Shown piece after piece: positions 18,277 through 27,207 of a stretch of DNA of 64,000 nt. The notes under the pieces were generated by a model, which worked only from the letters and a program-made list of their open reading frames with translations, had not been told where the DNA came from and did no database searches. The stretch is from Clostridium sp. OS1-26. GTDB lineage: Bacteria; Bacillota; Clostridia; Clostridiales; Clostridiaceae. A program made the position numbers and the translations under genes. Numbering within the stretch: position 1 is the stretch's first letter; each line of letters starts with the position of its first letter. Location of the stretch: the NCBI RefSeq assembly GCF_030915445.1, contig NZ_CP133264.1, positions 2,356,001 through 2,420,000 on the forward strand, in the 5' to 3' direction.

Positions 18277-19113
18277 TTATATATATCTTAAGTTTTTCAT
18301 GCTTATGTCTAGCACTTTAAAAGAATGAGTAAGTGCTCCAGTAGATATAAAATTTACTCCAGTTTTAGCTATAGAATCTATTGTGTTTAATGTAACATTT
18401 CCTGAAGCTTCAATTTCAGCTTTGCCGTTTATAATTTCTACTGAAGTTTTTAACGTTTCTATATTCATATTATCAAGCATAATTATATCAGCACCACACT
18501 CTAAGGCTTCTTTCAGTTGAGTTAAGGTTTCAACCTCCACCTCTATTTTTCTAACAAAAGGAGCATTTTTTTTTACTAAATCAATAGCGTTTTTAATTCC
18601 ACCAGCAGCATCTATATGATTATCTTTTATTAAAACTCCATCATTTAATCCAAATCTATGATTAGTTCCGCCGCCAATTTTCACTGCATATTTTTCAAAA
18701 ACTCTCATATTTGGAGTGGTTTTTCTTGTATCTAAAAGTTTAACATTAGTTCCTTCAAGTTTTTTTACAAATTTTTTTGTAAGCGTAGCTATTCCGCTCA
18801 TTCTTTGAAGAAAATTCAAGGCAACTCTTTCTCCACTAAGTAAAGTTTTAGTATTTCCTAAGATTTCCCCAAGCTTATCACCTTTTTTAACTTCTTCTCC
18901 ATCCTGTATATATAACTTTACCTCTGCATCTCCAAGGATATGAAAAACTCTTTTAAAGACGTCAATTCCAGCTATTATACCATCTTCTTTAGCAATTAGA
19001 TCTACAGCTGCTTTTTGGCCGCTGCTCACTATAGATTCAGTTGTTACATCTCCATATTGTATATCTTCCTCTAAAGCCTTCTTTATAAGATCATCAGCAA
19101 GTAACCAATTCAT
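18277..19113 (-). CDS. nadC: Nicotinate-nucleotide pyrophosphorylase (quinolinate phosphoribosyltransferase)
   Basis: Converts quinolinate and PRPP to nicotinate mononucleotide, the third step of de novo NAD synthesis. At 278 residues it has normal length. Family motifs include EDIQYGDVTTE, GERVALNFLQRMSGIAT, LDTRKTTP, KYAVKIGGGTNHRFGLNDGV and IEVEVETL with DIIMLDNM. It is the last gene of nadA-nadB-nadC and overlaps nadB by 20 bp, indicating coupled translation. Confidence 0.95.
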   Translation of the reverse strand: MNWLLADDLIKKALEEDIQYGDVTTESIVSSGQKAAVDLIAKEDGIIAGIDVFKRVFHILGDAEVKLYIQDGEEVKKGDKLGEILGNTKTLLSGERVALNFLQRMSGIATLTKKFVKKLEGTNVKLLDTRKTTPNMRVFEKYAVKIGGGTNHRFGLNDGVLIKDNHIDAAGGIKNAIDLVKKNAPFVRKIEVEVETLTQLKEALECGADIIMLDNMNIETLKTSVEIINGKAEIEASGNVTLNTIDSIAKTGVNFISTGALTHSFKVLDISMKNLRYI

Positions 19114-20395
19114 TACTTATGTCTCCTCTCAATTTACATAATGCATTAATTAAAACATTTTTATTTAAATTTTTATAATTTTCTAAAGTGCACTTAATCT
19201 TTTCTGGTTTTGTCATCTCAACTTTTATATTTTGTATTTCCTTATTTATCTTCTCCGCACCTCTTCTCGAGAATACCAGACCTTCCAATAGAGAATTACT
19301 AGCTAATCTATTTGCACCATGGACACCTGTACAGCTAACCTCACCAAAGGCATATAAATTATTCATGGAGGTTTGTCCGTATAAATTTACATCTATTCCC
19401 CCCATAAAATAATGTTGTGCAGGAGAAACTGGAATTGGTTCCTTGCATATATCTACACAATTTTTTAAACACTCTTCATATATATTGGGAAATCTTTTTA
19501 ATAAAAAATCTTTACTCATAAAACTAACATCAAGATAAACATTTTTAGAATTAGTTCTTATCTTTTCCTCACATATATGTTTTGTAACTATGTCTCTTGG
19601 AAGTAATTCATCTACAAATCTTTCGCCTTTGTTATTTATAAGTTTTCCTCCTTCACCCCGTACTGATTCTGAAATTAGAAATTTTCTACTATTTAAACTC
19701 TCATCAAAGAATGCTGTAGGATGAAATTGTATATAGTCTAGATTTTTAACTTTTATATTATTTCGTATAGCTATAGATATGCCATCACCTGTAATTATTC
19801 TTTGATTTGTAGAATTTTTAAAGATTCCTCCTATACCACCTGTTGCTAATATGGTGACCTTAGCATGAATGTTTATTTGTTCATTATCTTTTATACAAAT
19901 TGCTCCAGTACATATATTATTGTTTTTTAATATATCTACTAGCTCACAATTTTCATATATAGTAATATTACTTTTTGATTTTACTTTGATTAAAAGAATT
20001 TCTTCAACTCTTCTTCCAGTTATGTCTTTATAATAAACAATTCTATTGATGCTATGAGCACCTTCACGTGTAAAACATAAACCTTCCTTATCTTTTTCAA
20101 AATCTATTCCAAGTTTGCAAAGAATATCTATATTATTTATAGATTCGTTTACTAGAACCTTGACAGCATCAATATCATTTTCGTATTTGCCAGCTTTTAA
20201 AGTATCTTCTGTAAAAAGATCTATGTCTGTATATCCTCTTGCTACAGATATTCCGCCTTGAGCTAAAGCAGTATTACATTCATCTTTTCTTCCTTTAGAA
20301 ATCATAACTACATTAAGATTATCGCTCAAGTTTAGAGCCGAATATAACCCAGCAACACCAGTACCAATAATCAAAATATCAGTAATTATATCCAT
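19094..20395 (-). CDS. nadB: L-aspartate oxidase
   Basis: FAD enzyme oxidising L-aspartate to iminoaspartate for quinolinate synthesis. The N-terminal dinucleotide fold GTGVAGLYSALNL, ALAQGGISVARG and the substrate-loop motifs HPTAFFDE, RGEGGKLINNKGERF and TGVHGANRLASNSLLEGLVF are present. At 433 residues it is shorter than the roughly 530-residue E. coli enzyme; the C-terminal helical domain is largely absent, with no sign of a frameshift at the end. It sits 5 bp after nadA. Confidence 0.93.
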   Translation of the reverse strand: MDIITDILIIGTGVAGLYSALNLSDNLNVVMISKGRKDECNTALAQGGISVARGYTDIDLFTEDTLKAGKYENDIDAVKVLVNESINNIDILCKLGIDFEKDKEGLCFTREGAHSINRIVYYKDITGRRVEEILLIKVKSKSNITIYENCELVDILKNNNICTGAICIKDNEQINIHAKVTILATGGIGGIFKNSTNQRIITGDGISIAIRNNIKVKNLDYIQFHPTAFFDESLNSRKFLISESVRGEGGKLINNKGERFVDELLPRDIVTKHICEEKIRTNSKNVYLDVSFMSKDFLLKRFPNIYEECLKNCVDICKEPIPVSPAQHYFMGGIDVNLYGQTSMNNLYAFGEVSCTGVHGANRLASNSLLEGLVFSRRGAEKINKEIQNIKVEMTKPEKIKCTLENYKNLNKNVLINALCKLRGDISNELVTC

Positions 20396-20400
20396 ATATT

Positions 20401-21312
20401 TTAACCTCCAAGCTTGTGCATGTTTGATAAAGCATTGTAAGCTTTTTGTCGTAGGTCCTCGTTTAACTCTATATTATATTCCATGTTTAAAAGACAATTA
20501 TATACATCTTTTAAATAGGTTTTTTTCATGTTGATACAGCTCATTCCGCCACCAGGAATGTAAAATTCCTTATCAGGGTCATTCAATTTCATTTGATGAA
20601 GAACACCTTCCTCGGTAACTATAAGAAATTTTTTGTTAGAACTTTTGTTAACATAATTTATAATTTCTCCAGTACTTCCAATGAAATTAGCAGCATCTCT
20701 AACAGGCTTTTCACATTCAGGATGAGCTGCAATTAGTATGTCTGGATGTAAGTTTTTAGCTTTAGCTAATTCTTCAGGTCTAACTTTTTTGTGAGTTATA
20801 CAAAATCCATTCCATAAAATAAATTTTTTCTCAGGAATTTGTTCTTGAATATAACTTCCCAAGTTTTTGTCAGGTAAAAATATTATTTCCTCTTCTTTTA
20901 AATTTCTTATTATTTTGAGAGCGTTGGAAGAAGTACAGCATACATCGGATACAGCCTTCACTTCTGCAGAAGAATTTATATAACATACAACCTTTGCATT
21001 TGGATGCTTTTTCTTTAATTCTTGAACACCCTCAGCATCGGTCATATCTGCCATAGGACATCCAGCATCTATTACTGGAAGTAAAACAGTTTTTTCAGGA
21101 GAAAGTATTTTAGCGCTTTCAGCCATAAATTTTACACCACAGAATACTATTACTTTTTCCTCACAATCTTTGGCTATTTTACTTAGATAATAAGAGTCGC
21201 CAATTGCATCTGCTATATCTTGAATATCATATCTTTGATAATAATGGGCTAAAATTATAGCATTTCTTTCTTTTTTTAATTTTAATATTTCATTTTTAAA
21301 ATTAATCTCCAT
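20401..21312 (-). CDS. nadA: Quinolinate synthase
   Basis: [4Fe-4S] enzyme condensing iminoaspartate with dihydroxyacetone phosphate to quinolinate. At 303 residues it is the short NadA type. The cluster cysteines appear in VVCYINSSAEVK-VCCTSSNA, HPECEKPV and GGGMSCINMKKT; NAxILAHYYQ at the N-terminus is characteristic. First gene of the nad operon; the ATG follows GGAGG. Transcription starts from a promoter embedded in a 40-bp palindrome (21334-21373). Confidence 0.95.
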   Translation of the reverse strand: MEINFKNEILKLKKERNAIILAHYYQRYDIQDIADAIGDSYYLSKIAKDCEEKVIVFCGVKFMAESAKILSPEKTVLLPVIDAGCPMADMTDAEGVQELKKKHPNAKVVCYINSSAEVKAVSDVCCTSSNALKIIRNLKEEEIIFLPDKNLGSYIQEQIPEKKFILWNGFCITHKKVRPEELAKAKNLHPDILIAAHPECEKPVRDAANFIGSTGEIINYVNKSSNKKFLIVTEEGVLHQMKLNDPDKEFYIPGGGMSCINMKKTYLKDVYNCLLNMEYNIELNEDLRQKAYNALSNMHKLGG

Positions 21313-21333
21313 ACAAGTTCCTCCAATGATACA

Positions 21334-21373
21334 TATTTATTTTACAAGTGTATATACATTTGTAAAATAAATA
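21334..21373 (-). promoter_or_regulatory. Operator palindrome of the nad operon (NiaR-type candidate)
   Basis: Forty-base palindrome with a single mismatched pair. The left half is TATTTATTTTACAAGTGTAT; the right half is its complement except for one A. It covers the start region of the nad promoter, 22-61 bp upstream of nadA. In Firmicutes de novo NAD operons are repressed by NiaR (YrxA) at palindromic sites with TACA/TGTA cores, so NiaR is the likely binder, though the regulator is not in the window. Confidence 0.7.
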
Positions 21374-21398
21374 TACCACTAAAAGTATATTATATCAA
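21370..21398 (-). promoter_or_regulatory. nadABC promoter
   Basis: On the minus strand TTGATA (21398-21393), 17-bp spacer, TATATT (21375-21370). The -10 box runs into the operator palindrome, so a bound repressor would block RNA polymerase. Confidence 0.7.
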
Positions 21399-21608
21399 CT
21401 CAGCTTATTAATATTTTAGGTTAGTAAATTAAAGTATTTGAAAAAATAAATGTAAAATTCTTGTCAAATAATTTATAAATATGTCTTATGAAATTCTATA
21501 AAACTATATCACATAATATAGTAGTTTACATTATTATATAGTATAATAGTACTTAATAATATAAAGTAGTTTGTATAATAAAATGAATTTATTAAGGAGG
21601 TTTACTCA

Positions 21609-21959
21609 TTGGAATTTGATAAAGAAATACTGAAAGGTTATATTGACACAATCATATTATGTGTTTTACAAGATGATGATATGTACGGATATGAAATTGC
21701 TAAAAGAATAAAGGAAAAATCAAAAGAAAAATTTGAAATAAAGGAAGCTACTTTATATGTATCCTTAAAAAGGTTAGAAAAAAAGAATTATTTAGAAGGA
21801 TATTGGAATGATGATGAAAAAACCGGAGGTGGAAGAAGAAGGTACTACAGAATTACTGAAGAAGGCAGGAAGTATTTTTCGGAAAAGGTAGAAGAATGGG
21901 CGCTTTTAAAATCATTGTTAAATAATTTTATGGAGGTTATATTAGATGAAGAAAATTGA
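21609..21959 (+). CDS. PadR family transcriptional regulator
   Basis: Winged-helix regulator of 116 residues: LKGYIDTIILCVLQDDDMYGYEIAKRIKE, then ATLYVSLKRLEKKNYLEGYW and GGGRRRYYRITEEGR, the standard PadR DNA-binding fold. Start is TTG 21609 with AAGGAGG seven bases upstream. It overlaps the next gene by 14 bp. PadR genes paired with a HAAS-type membrane protein usually repress their own operon and respond to envelope or drug stress; the signal here is unknown. Confidence 0.88.
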   Translation: MEFDKEILKGYIDTIILCVLQDDDMYGYEIAKRIKEKSKEKFEIKEATLYVSLKRLEKKNYLEGYWNDDEKTGGGRRRYYRITEEGRKYFSEKVEEWALLKSLLNNFMEVILDEEN

Positions 21960-22587
21960 GCAATATATTGATAAGGTCGAGATATATATTGATAATATTT
22001 ATGGGAATTTTGATAATGCAGATGAAGATACAAAAATATTGAAGGAGGAAATGAGAAATCATCTGTATGAAGAAGTAGAAGAATTAAAAAAGCAAGGACT
22101 AAGTGAAGAAGAGAGTATAGACAAGGCATTGGAGCGTTTTGGACAAGAGAATTCTGTAGTTACTGAAATGAACTATATATTAAAGAATCGTAGTATATTT
22201 ACAAAAATGCTTATTAAAGCAGGTGTTGTTGTTTTTATTATAGGATGTTTGCTTCAAATCATTGGAATATTCCACAGTGGTGAAGATATTCAGTATTTTA
22301 GTGGAGGTTTAATTAAAAATGGATTTAAAAACATTTCATATCTATTATTTATGATTTCACTAGCTATTTTGGATATAGCTTTTTATTATTATTACTTTAT
22401 TAAAAAACAAGGACTAGTTTTATTGGCGTTTATACTTTGTGATTTTGTCATATGTGTACCTTTCTATTTTGTATGGATTTATTTTCCGAATCATATGATA
22501 GAAAGTATGGCTTTTATATTAGCAACTACTTTTATAATAACGTTATTTTTAAGAATGTATTATGTTAAAAGCAAAAGATGGCATTAA
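21946..22587 (+). CDS. HAAS-type membrane protein, PadR partner
   Basis: Protein of 213 residues. The N-terminal 75 residues form an acidic helical domain with the permease-prefix/HAAS pattern (LKEEMRNHLYEEVEELKKQG, EEESIDKALERFGQ). Five hydrophobic helices follow (about residues 88-105, 125-150, 155-175, 180-205). Such proteins are encoded beside PadR regulators and are thought to interact with them at the membrane. The overlap with the PadR gene supports one operon. Confidence 0.75.
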   Translation: MKKIEQYIDKVEIYIDNIYGNFDNADEDTKILKEEMRNHLYEEVEELKKQGLSEEESIDKALERFGQENSVVTEMNYILKNRSIFTKMLIKAGVVVFIIGCLLQIIGIFHSGEDIQYFSGGLIKNGFKNISYLLFMISLAILDIAFYYYYFIKKQGLVLLAFILCDFVICVPFYFVWIYFPNHMIESMAFILATTFIITLFLRMYYVKSKRWH

Positions 22588-22779
22588 TATATAGAATTTC
22601 TAACTGATCGTCAAGTAACCTAGATAGCTTGTCAAAGCTTAGGCATAGGTAATATGTACAAGTATAATAATTATTACTATAGGATATTATAAATAACAAG
22701 AATAATAAGTTAATTAAAAAGGTATAAAAACTAAGCAAAAACTTTTTATAAATTAGTAAATAATGGAGGGGTTTTATAT

Positions 22780-22926
22780 ATGAAGATAGGTGATAAAAGA
22801 AACTATAAACAAAAAGGGTTCAGAGAAGGAACTAGATTTTCAAAAAATCAGATAAAACAAACTATAGAAAAGAGAGCTTATAATGAAAGTGGATGGAATA
22901 ATAAAGATGGAGAACAATATGAATAA
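22780..22926 (+). CDS. Small basic hydrophilic protein (48 aa)
   Basis: Begins MKIGDKRNYKQKGFREGTRF and ends GEQYE. A strong ribosome site GGAGGGG (22766-22772) precedes the ATG, making translation likely despite the size. Rich in Lys, Arg, Asn and Gly, with no membrane segment. It resembles the other tiny basic proteins in this window (15632-15757). Function not recognised. Confidence 0.55.
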   Translation: MKIGDKRNYKQKGFREGTRFSKNQIKQTIEKRAYNESGWNNKDGEQYE

Positions 22927-23043
22927 ATAATATTAAAGTAAATTTTAAATTATTAGATTTGATTATTAACAAATATAGTGATAAAATTATAATTAACCAA
23001 GTTATTTATGAATTCAGATAATTTTGGAAAGTTTCTGAAATAT

Positions 23044-23071
23044 TTGACACATAAATAACACTATCTATACT
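23044..23071 (+). promoter_or_regulatory. Strong promoter upstream of candidate ncRNA
   Basis: TTGACA (23044-23049), 16-bp spacer, TATACT (23066-23071). Expected start near 23078. Confidence 0.7.
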
Positions 23072-23075
23072 TTTT

Positions 23076-23315
23076 ACCTAACAGAGAGGAATGCTCTAAT
23101 CTGGAGGGATTGTAGATTTATAAGTAGGTAGTCGGTATATATTTTATATATCTATAATTTGCGAATAATCTAACTTTCCCTAAGAATACAATGAATTTCC
23201 GATTTAAGAAACAATTCTATTCTTAAAAGAAGAAATTCTGACTAGTCAATGGTTTAAATTTTTGAATTTAAGCTTATTTGACAGATAGAGTATTTTAGGG
23301 AAAGTTTTTATTTTT
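23076..23315 (+). ncRNA. Candidate structured RNA upstream of hydG
   Basis: No ORF. Right after a consensus promoter, ACCTA (23076-23080) pairs with TAGGT (23125-23129), enclosing two hairpins: AGAG/CTCT with a 7-base loop and AATCT/AGATT with loop GGAGGGATTGT, a compact three-way junction. Further on, AACTTTCCCTAA (23172-23183) pairs with TTAGGGAAAGTT (23295-23306), followed by TTTATTTTTT, an apparent terminator closing a long hairpin. It could be an independent small RNA or a ligand-responsive leader. It does not match T-box, TPP, SAM or c-di-GMP patterns I know. Confidence 0.5.
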
Positions 23316-23440
23316 TGTAGTGATTTTTAAAACTAAGAGAAGGTATACTTCACTTGTTTTTAAAATAAAATTATAATTTTTTATTGAAATAAAATGTTTT
23401 TAAAAGAATAATATTTTGAAAAATTATAGGAGGAATAAAA

Positions 23441-24856
23441 ATGAGAGAGTATTTAGCAGAGGAGTTTATTATAGACTCGGAGATAAGAGAGTCTATAGAA
23501 GAGGGAAAGAAAAAGGCCAATGACAGAGAATATGTGATGAATCTTATTGAAAAGGCAAAAAGCTGCAAAGGACTTACGCACAGAGAAGCAGCAGTATTAT
23601 TAAATATTGAGGATAAAGAAATATTAGAGGAAATGTTTAGTGCTGCAAGAAAGATAAAAGAAACTATTTATGGTAACAGAATAGTGCTATTTGCGCCACT
23701 TTATGTAAGTGACTATTGTGTTAACGGATGTAAGTATTGTGGATATAAGTGTTCAAATGAAGATTTCCCAAGAAGGAAATTAACTATGGATGAGATAAAA
23801 GAAGAAATAGAACATATTGAAGCTCTAGGTCACAAAAGAATTGTGCTTGAAGCAGGAGAAGATCCTAAAAATTGCTCTTTAGATTATATAATCGACTGCA
23901 TTAAAACTATTTATTCAATGAAATTTAAAAACGGAAGTATTAGACGTATAAATATTAATATAGCAGCAACTACTGTAGAGGATTATAAAAGATTAAACGA
24001 TGCAGAAATAGGAACATATACACTTTTCCAAGAAACTTACCATAAACCAACTTATGAACAATTGCACCCTACTGGCCCAAAACATAACTACAATTGGCAT
24101 ACTACAGCTATGCACAGAGCAAGAGCTGCAGGTATTGATGACGTAGGAATAGGTGTACTTTATGGTCTATATGATCATCAATACGACACAGTGGCCATGC
24201 TTATGCATGCTGAACATCTTGAAGAAGCAACAGGAGTTGGTCCGCATACTATATCTATGCCAAGATTAAGAGCCGCTGATGGAGTAGATATTAAAGAGTT
24301 CCCATACTTAATTACTGATGAGCAATTTATAAAAATAGTTGCAGTTTTGAGATTGGCAGTTCCGTATACTGGAATGATTCTTTCTACTAGAGAAGAATCA
24401 AACTTTAGAGATAAGGTTATATCAGTTGGAATATCACAAATAAGTGCAGGCTCCTGTGTAGGGGTTGGAAGTTATTCAGAGAAGAATGCACTTAAGCATT
24501 CTGATGAAAAACCTCAATTTGAAGTAGCTGATCATCGTACGCCATCTGAAATTCTTAAAAATCTTTGTAAATCTGGTTACATTCCAAGTTATTGTACTGC
24601 ATGCTATAGAGCTGGAAGAACTGGCGATAGATTTATGGAGTTTGCAAAGAGTGGTACAATACACAATTTCTGTTTACCTAATGCAATACTAACATTTAAA
24701 GAATATTTAATAGATTATGCTGATGAAGAATTACGTGTTGTTGGAGCAGAAACTATAGAAAAGAATTTATTAGATATTCCAGATGAAAGAGTTCGCAAGG
24801 AAACAATAGAAAAGCTTGCAAGGATAGAAAAAGGTGAAAGAGATTTAAGATTTTAA
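23441..24856 (+). CDS. hydG: [FeFe]-hydrogenase maturase HydG
   Basis: Radical SAM tyrosine lyase of 471 residues that makes CO and cyanide ligands for the hydrogenase H-cluster. The SAM cluster motif CVNGCKYC is near residue 93; the C-terminal auxiliary-cluster cysteines include CTACYRAGRTGDRF near residue 385. FQETYHKPTYEQLHP and TISMPRLRAADG are typical of HydG and separate it from ThiH. The ATG follows AGGAGG. HydE, HydF and hydrogenase genes are not in the window, so it is an isolated maturase locus. Confidence 0.94.
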   Translation: MREYLAEEFIIDSEIRESIEEGKKKANDREYVMNLIEKAKSCKGLTHREAAVLLNIEDKEILEEMFSAARKIKETIYGNRIVLFAPLYVSDYCVNGCKYCGYKCSNEDFPRRKLTMDEIKEEIEHIEALGHKRIVLEAGEDPKNCSLDYIIDCIKTIYSMKFKNGSIRRININIAATTVEDYKRLNDAEIGTYTLFQETYHKPTYEQLHPTGPKHNYNWHTTAMHRARAAGIDDVGIGVLYGLYDHQYDTVAMLMHAEHLEEATGVGPHTISMPRLRAADGVDIKEFPYLITDEQFIKIVAVLRLAVPYTGMILSTREESNFRDKVISVGISQISAGSCVGVGSYSEKNALKHSDEKPQFEVADHRTPSEILKNLCKSGYIPSYCTACYRAGRTGDRFMEFAKSGTIHNFCLPNAILTFKEYLIDYADEELRVVGAETIEKNLLDIPDERVRKETIEKLARIEKGERDLRF

Positions 24857-24871
24857 AACTTATAATGTAAT

Positions 24872-24926
24872 AAAAACACTATGAGATTCATTTGATTTAG
24901 ATGAGTTTCATAGTGTTTTTTTATTA
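24872..24926 (+). terminator. Intrinsic terminator of hydG
   Basis: Arms AAAAACACTATGA and TTTCATAGTGTTTTT with an inner CATttg.../ATGAG extension and a T tract. Confidence 0.88.
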
Positions 24927-25387
24927 CAAATTTAATACATAGAATAATATATTATACATTTTTGAAAAATAATTATTAATAATGATTATATATCCATAGT
25001 GGTAATCATACTTTAGTCTAATCAATTAATTACATTTTAGGAAAAATGAATCAAATTTTAATGTTATTAAAATTTATGTGCGATATTTAATTAGAAGAAA
25101 CGGTCAATTGCGAAAAAATAGACAGATGAAAGAAATTAAAATTCTTTTTGCATGATAAATTTTTTATTTTTGTATTTATATGACTTATTTTTTAATATTT
25201 TTATGGGAAAATAAGCTATTTTTTGAAGTTGAATTATAATTATACTAAAGTATGGTTTGCAAAAATGAATATTTCAACCTATTCACTCATACTTTCAGAT
25301 GGTTATGTAGGTTTTAAACGATGATATATTATATAAAGAATTATCTTTAAATTTCGCAAATTTTGACGATTAAAAGGGGGATGTCTT
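24927..25387 (+). other. AT-rich leader region of the opp operon
   Basis: No gene, riboswitch or convincing operator was found in this 460-bp stretch. It must hold the oppA promoter; TATATTATATAAAG near 25325 is a plausible -10 region but no clear -35 partner is visible. The oppA ribosome site AAAAGGGGGATG is at its right end. Confidence 0.4.
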
Positions 25388-27076
25388 ATGAAAAGCAAAA
25401 AATTATTGACGTTAATGCTTACAACGGTAATAGTTTCCACCACTATGTTTGTAGGCTGTGGAGGAGGAAGCACAGCAACCAGTGGAACGAGTGGAAAGGT
25501 GGATAAGGAACAGTATATGAATTTAGTTTTACAGATGGAGCCAAAGACAATAGACCCATCAAGATCTACAGATAGGTACAGTAACATAGTAATAACTGAT
25601 ACTCAAGAGGCTTTAACAAGATGTGAAAAGGAAAATGGAAAAGATGCAGTTAAGCCAGCAGGAGCTGAAAGCTGGAAAACTTCAGAAGATGGATTGACTT
25701 GGACCTTTAAATTGAGAAGCAATAAGTGGTCCGATGGACAAGAAGTAAAAGCTAAGGATTATGAATATGCTATGAAAAGAACATTGAATCCTGCTACAGC
25801 ATCAGAATACTCTTATATGTTATATACTATAAAAGGTGCAAAAGAATATAACAAAGGTAAAGGTAGTGCAGAGGATGTAGGAATAAAGGCTTTGGATGAT
25901 AAGACTTTAGAAATAAAATTAGCTCAACCTTGTGCTTATTTCCTAAATACAACTTACTTTAGAGTATTTACACCTCAAAGACAAGATATAGTAGAGAAGA
26001 GTGGAGAAAAATATGGTTCGGAATCCGATACGGTAATTTCTTCAGGGCCATTTATAGTTAAAAGCTGGGTTCATAAAAATAAAATGGAGTTAGAAAAGAA
26101 TCCAAATTATTGGGATAAAGATAAAGTTAAATTAAGCAAGGTTACATTAAAAATTATAGAAGATACTCAATCAAGAATGAATGAACTATACAACGGATCC
26201 ATAGATTCAGCGGATGTTGAGAAGAAAGAATGGATAGATAAATTAGAAACTACTAAGAAATTTGAGCATGTAGCAGGAGTAGATCCATCATCAGATTATA
26301 TGTTCTTCAATACTAAAGATAAGCTATTCTCAAATGCTAAGGTAAGAAAGGCGTTTACACTAGCTTTTGATAGAGAAGATGCTGAAAAGACATTATATCC
26401 ACTTACTAGAAAAGCCTTCTATGGATGGGTTCCACCAGGAATGCAAATTGGAGGAGAAGATTTTAGAACTAAGGCTGCAGAAGAGCCTCTTAAGAAGTTA
26501 AAAGAAGAAGTAAAAGATCCTAAGGCATTACTTGTTGAAGGGTTAAAAGAATTAGGTATGGATTCAGATCCAGCAAACTTAACTGTCACTGTAACAGCTG
26601 CAGGCACAGATGCAAGAGCAAGACAAATGGAAGAGTACAGGCAACAGGCCTTCCAGAAAGCTTTAGGATGTAAGGTTAAGATTGATTACATGGATTGGGG
26701 AATATTCCAGGATAAGACAAAGAAAGGGAAAGACTTTCAATTGGCTGCAATGGCTTGGACTGGAGACTATAATGATCCTATGACAATGCTAGATATGTGG
26801 ACAACTAATTCGGATATGAATAGAACTTCTTGGTCAAATGCAAAGTATGATGAATTAATAGATAAGGCATCAAAAACTATGGACCAAAAGGTGAGATTTG
26901 AAGCATTTAAAGAAGCGGAACAAATCCTATTACATGATGATCTTCCTATAGCTCCAATAGATTATAGAATTAAGACAAATTATAGAAGAACTTATGTTAA
27001 AGGAATGAGCGACACATTATTTGGATCAACACTAGAATTTAAATATGCTTATACTGAAGGAAGAGATTCAAAGTAA
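25388..27076 (+). CDS. oppA: Peptide ABC transporter substrate-binding lipoprotein
   Basis: Extracellular solute-binding protein family 5, 562 residues, tethered by a lipobox (FVGC, Cys24). Family signatures include LVLQMEPKTIDPSRSTD, WTFKLRSNKWSDGQEVKAKD and VRKAFTLAFDRE. It captures oligopeptides outside the cell and delivers them to the OppBC channel. First gene of oppABCDF. A hairpin follows that may raise its mRNA level relative to the rest, as is common for binding proteins. Confidence 0.92.
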   Translation: MKSKKLLTLMLTTVIVSTTMFVGCGGGSTATSGTSGKVDKEQYMNLVLQMEPKTIDPSRSTDRYSNIVITDTQEALTRCEKENGKDAVKPAGAESWKTSEDGLTWTFKLRSNKWSDGQEVKAKDYEYAMKRTLNPATASEYSYMLYTIKGAKEYNKGKGSAEDVGIKALDDKTLEIKLAQPCAYFLNTTYFRVFTPQRQDIVEKSGEKYGSESDTVISSGPFIVKSWVHKNKMELEKNPNYWDKDKVKLSKVTLKIIEDTQSRMNELYNGSIDSADVEKKEWIDKLETTKKFEHVAGVDPSSDYMFFNTKDKLFSNAKVRKAFTLAFDREDAEKTLYPLTRKAFYGWVPPGMQIGGEDFRTKAAEEPLKKLKEEVKDPKALLVEGLKELGMDSDPANLTVTVTAAGTDARARQMEEYRQQAFQKALGCKVKIDYMDWGIFQDKTKKGKDFQLAAMAWTGDYNDPMTMLDMWTTNSDMNRTSWSNAKYDELIDKASKTMDQKVRFEAFKEAEQILLHDDLPIAPIDYRIKTNYRRTYVKGMSDTLFGSTLEFKYAYTEGRDSK

Positions 27077-27088
27077 AGGTTTTCTTGG

Positions 27089-27120
27089 CTACAGCAGTGT
27101 ATTTTAATACTCTGCTGTAG
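27089..27120 (+). promoter_or_regulatory. oppA-oppB intercistronic hairpin
   Basis: Perfect arms CTACAGCAG/CTGCTGTAG with a 14-base loop and no T tract. It is better explained as an mRNA-stabilising or processing hairpin than as a full terminator. Confidence 0.6.
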
Positions 27121-27207
27121 TATTTATGAAGATAGATTCAAATAAATGTTTTCAAAACAACAGAGTTGTTTTAATGCTTAATATGTAATTGAATTGGGGG
27201 AATCATC

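Noticed and set aside
22605..22650. Stem-loop ACCTA..TAGGT with AGCTT/AAGCT after the PadR operon as a riboswitch
   Set aside because: Short, with no conserved core, no expression platform and only a 48-aa ORF downstream; it is more likely a weak terminator.
23441..24856. thiH (tyrosine lyase of thiamine synthesis)
   Set aside because: The C-terminal CTACYRAGRTGDRF cluster site and overall length are those of HydG; no thiamine genes or TPP riboswitch are present.
25348..25366. AATTTCGCAAATTTT before oppA as a CodY box
   Set aside because: Only about 9 of 15 positions match the consensus, and such AT-rich strings are frequent here.
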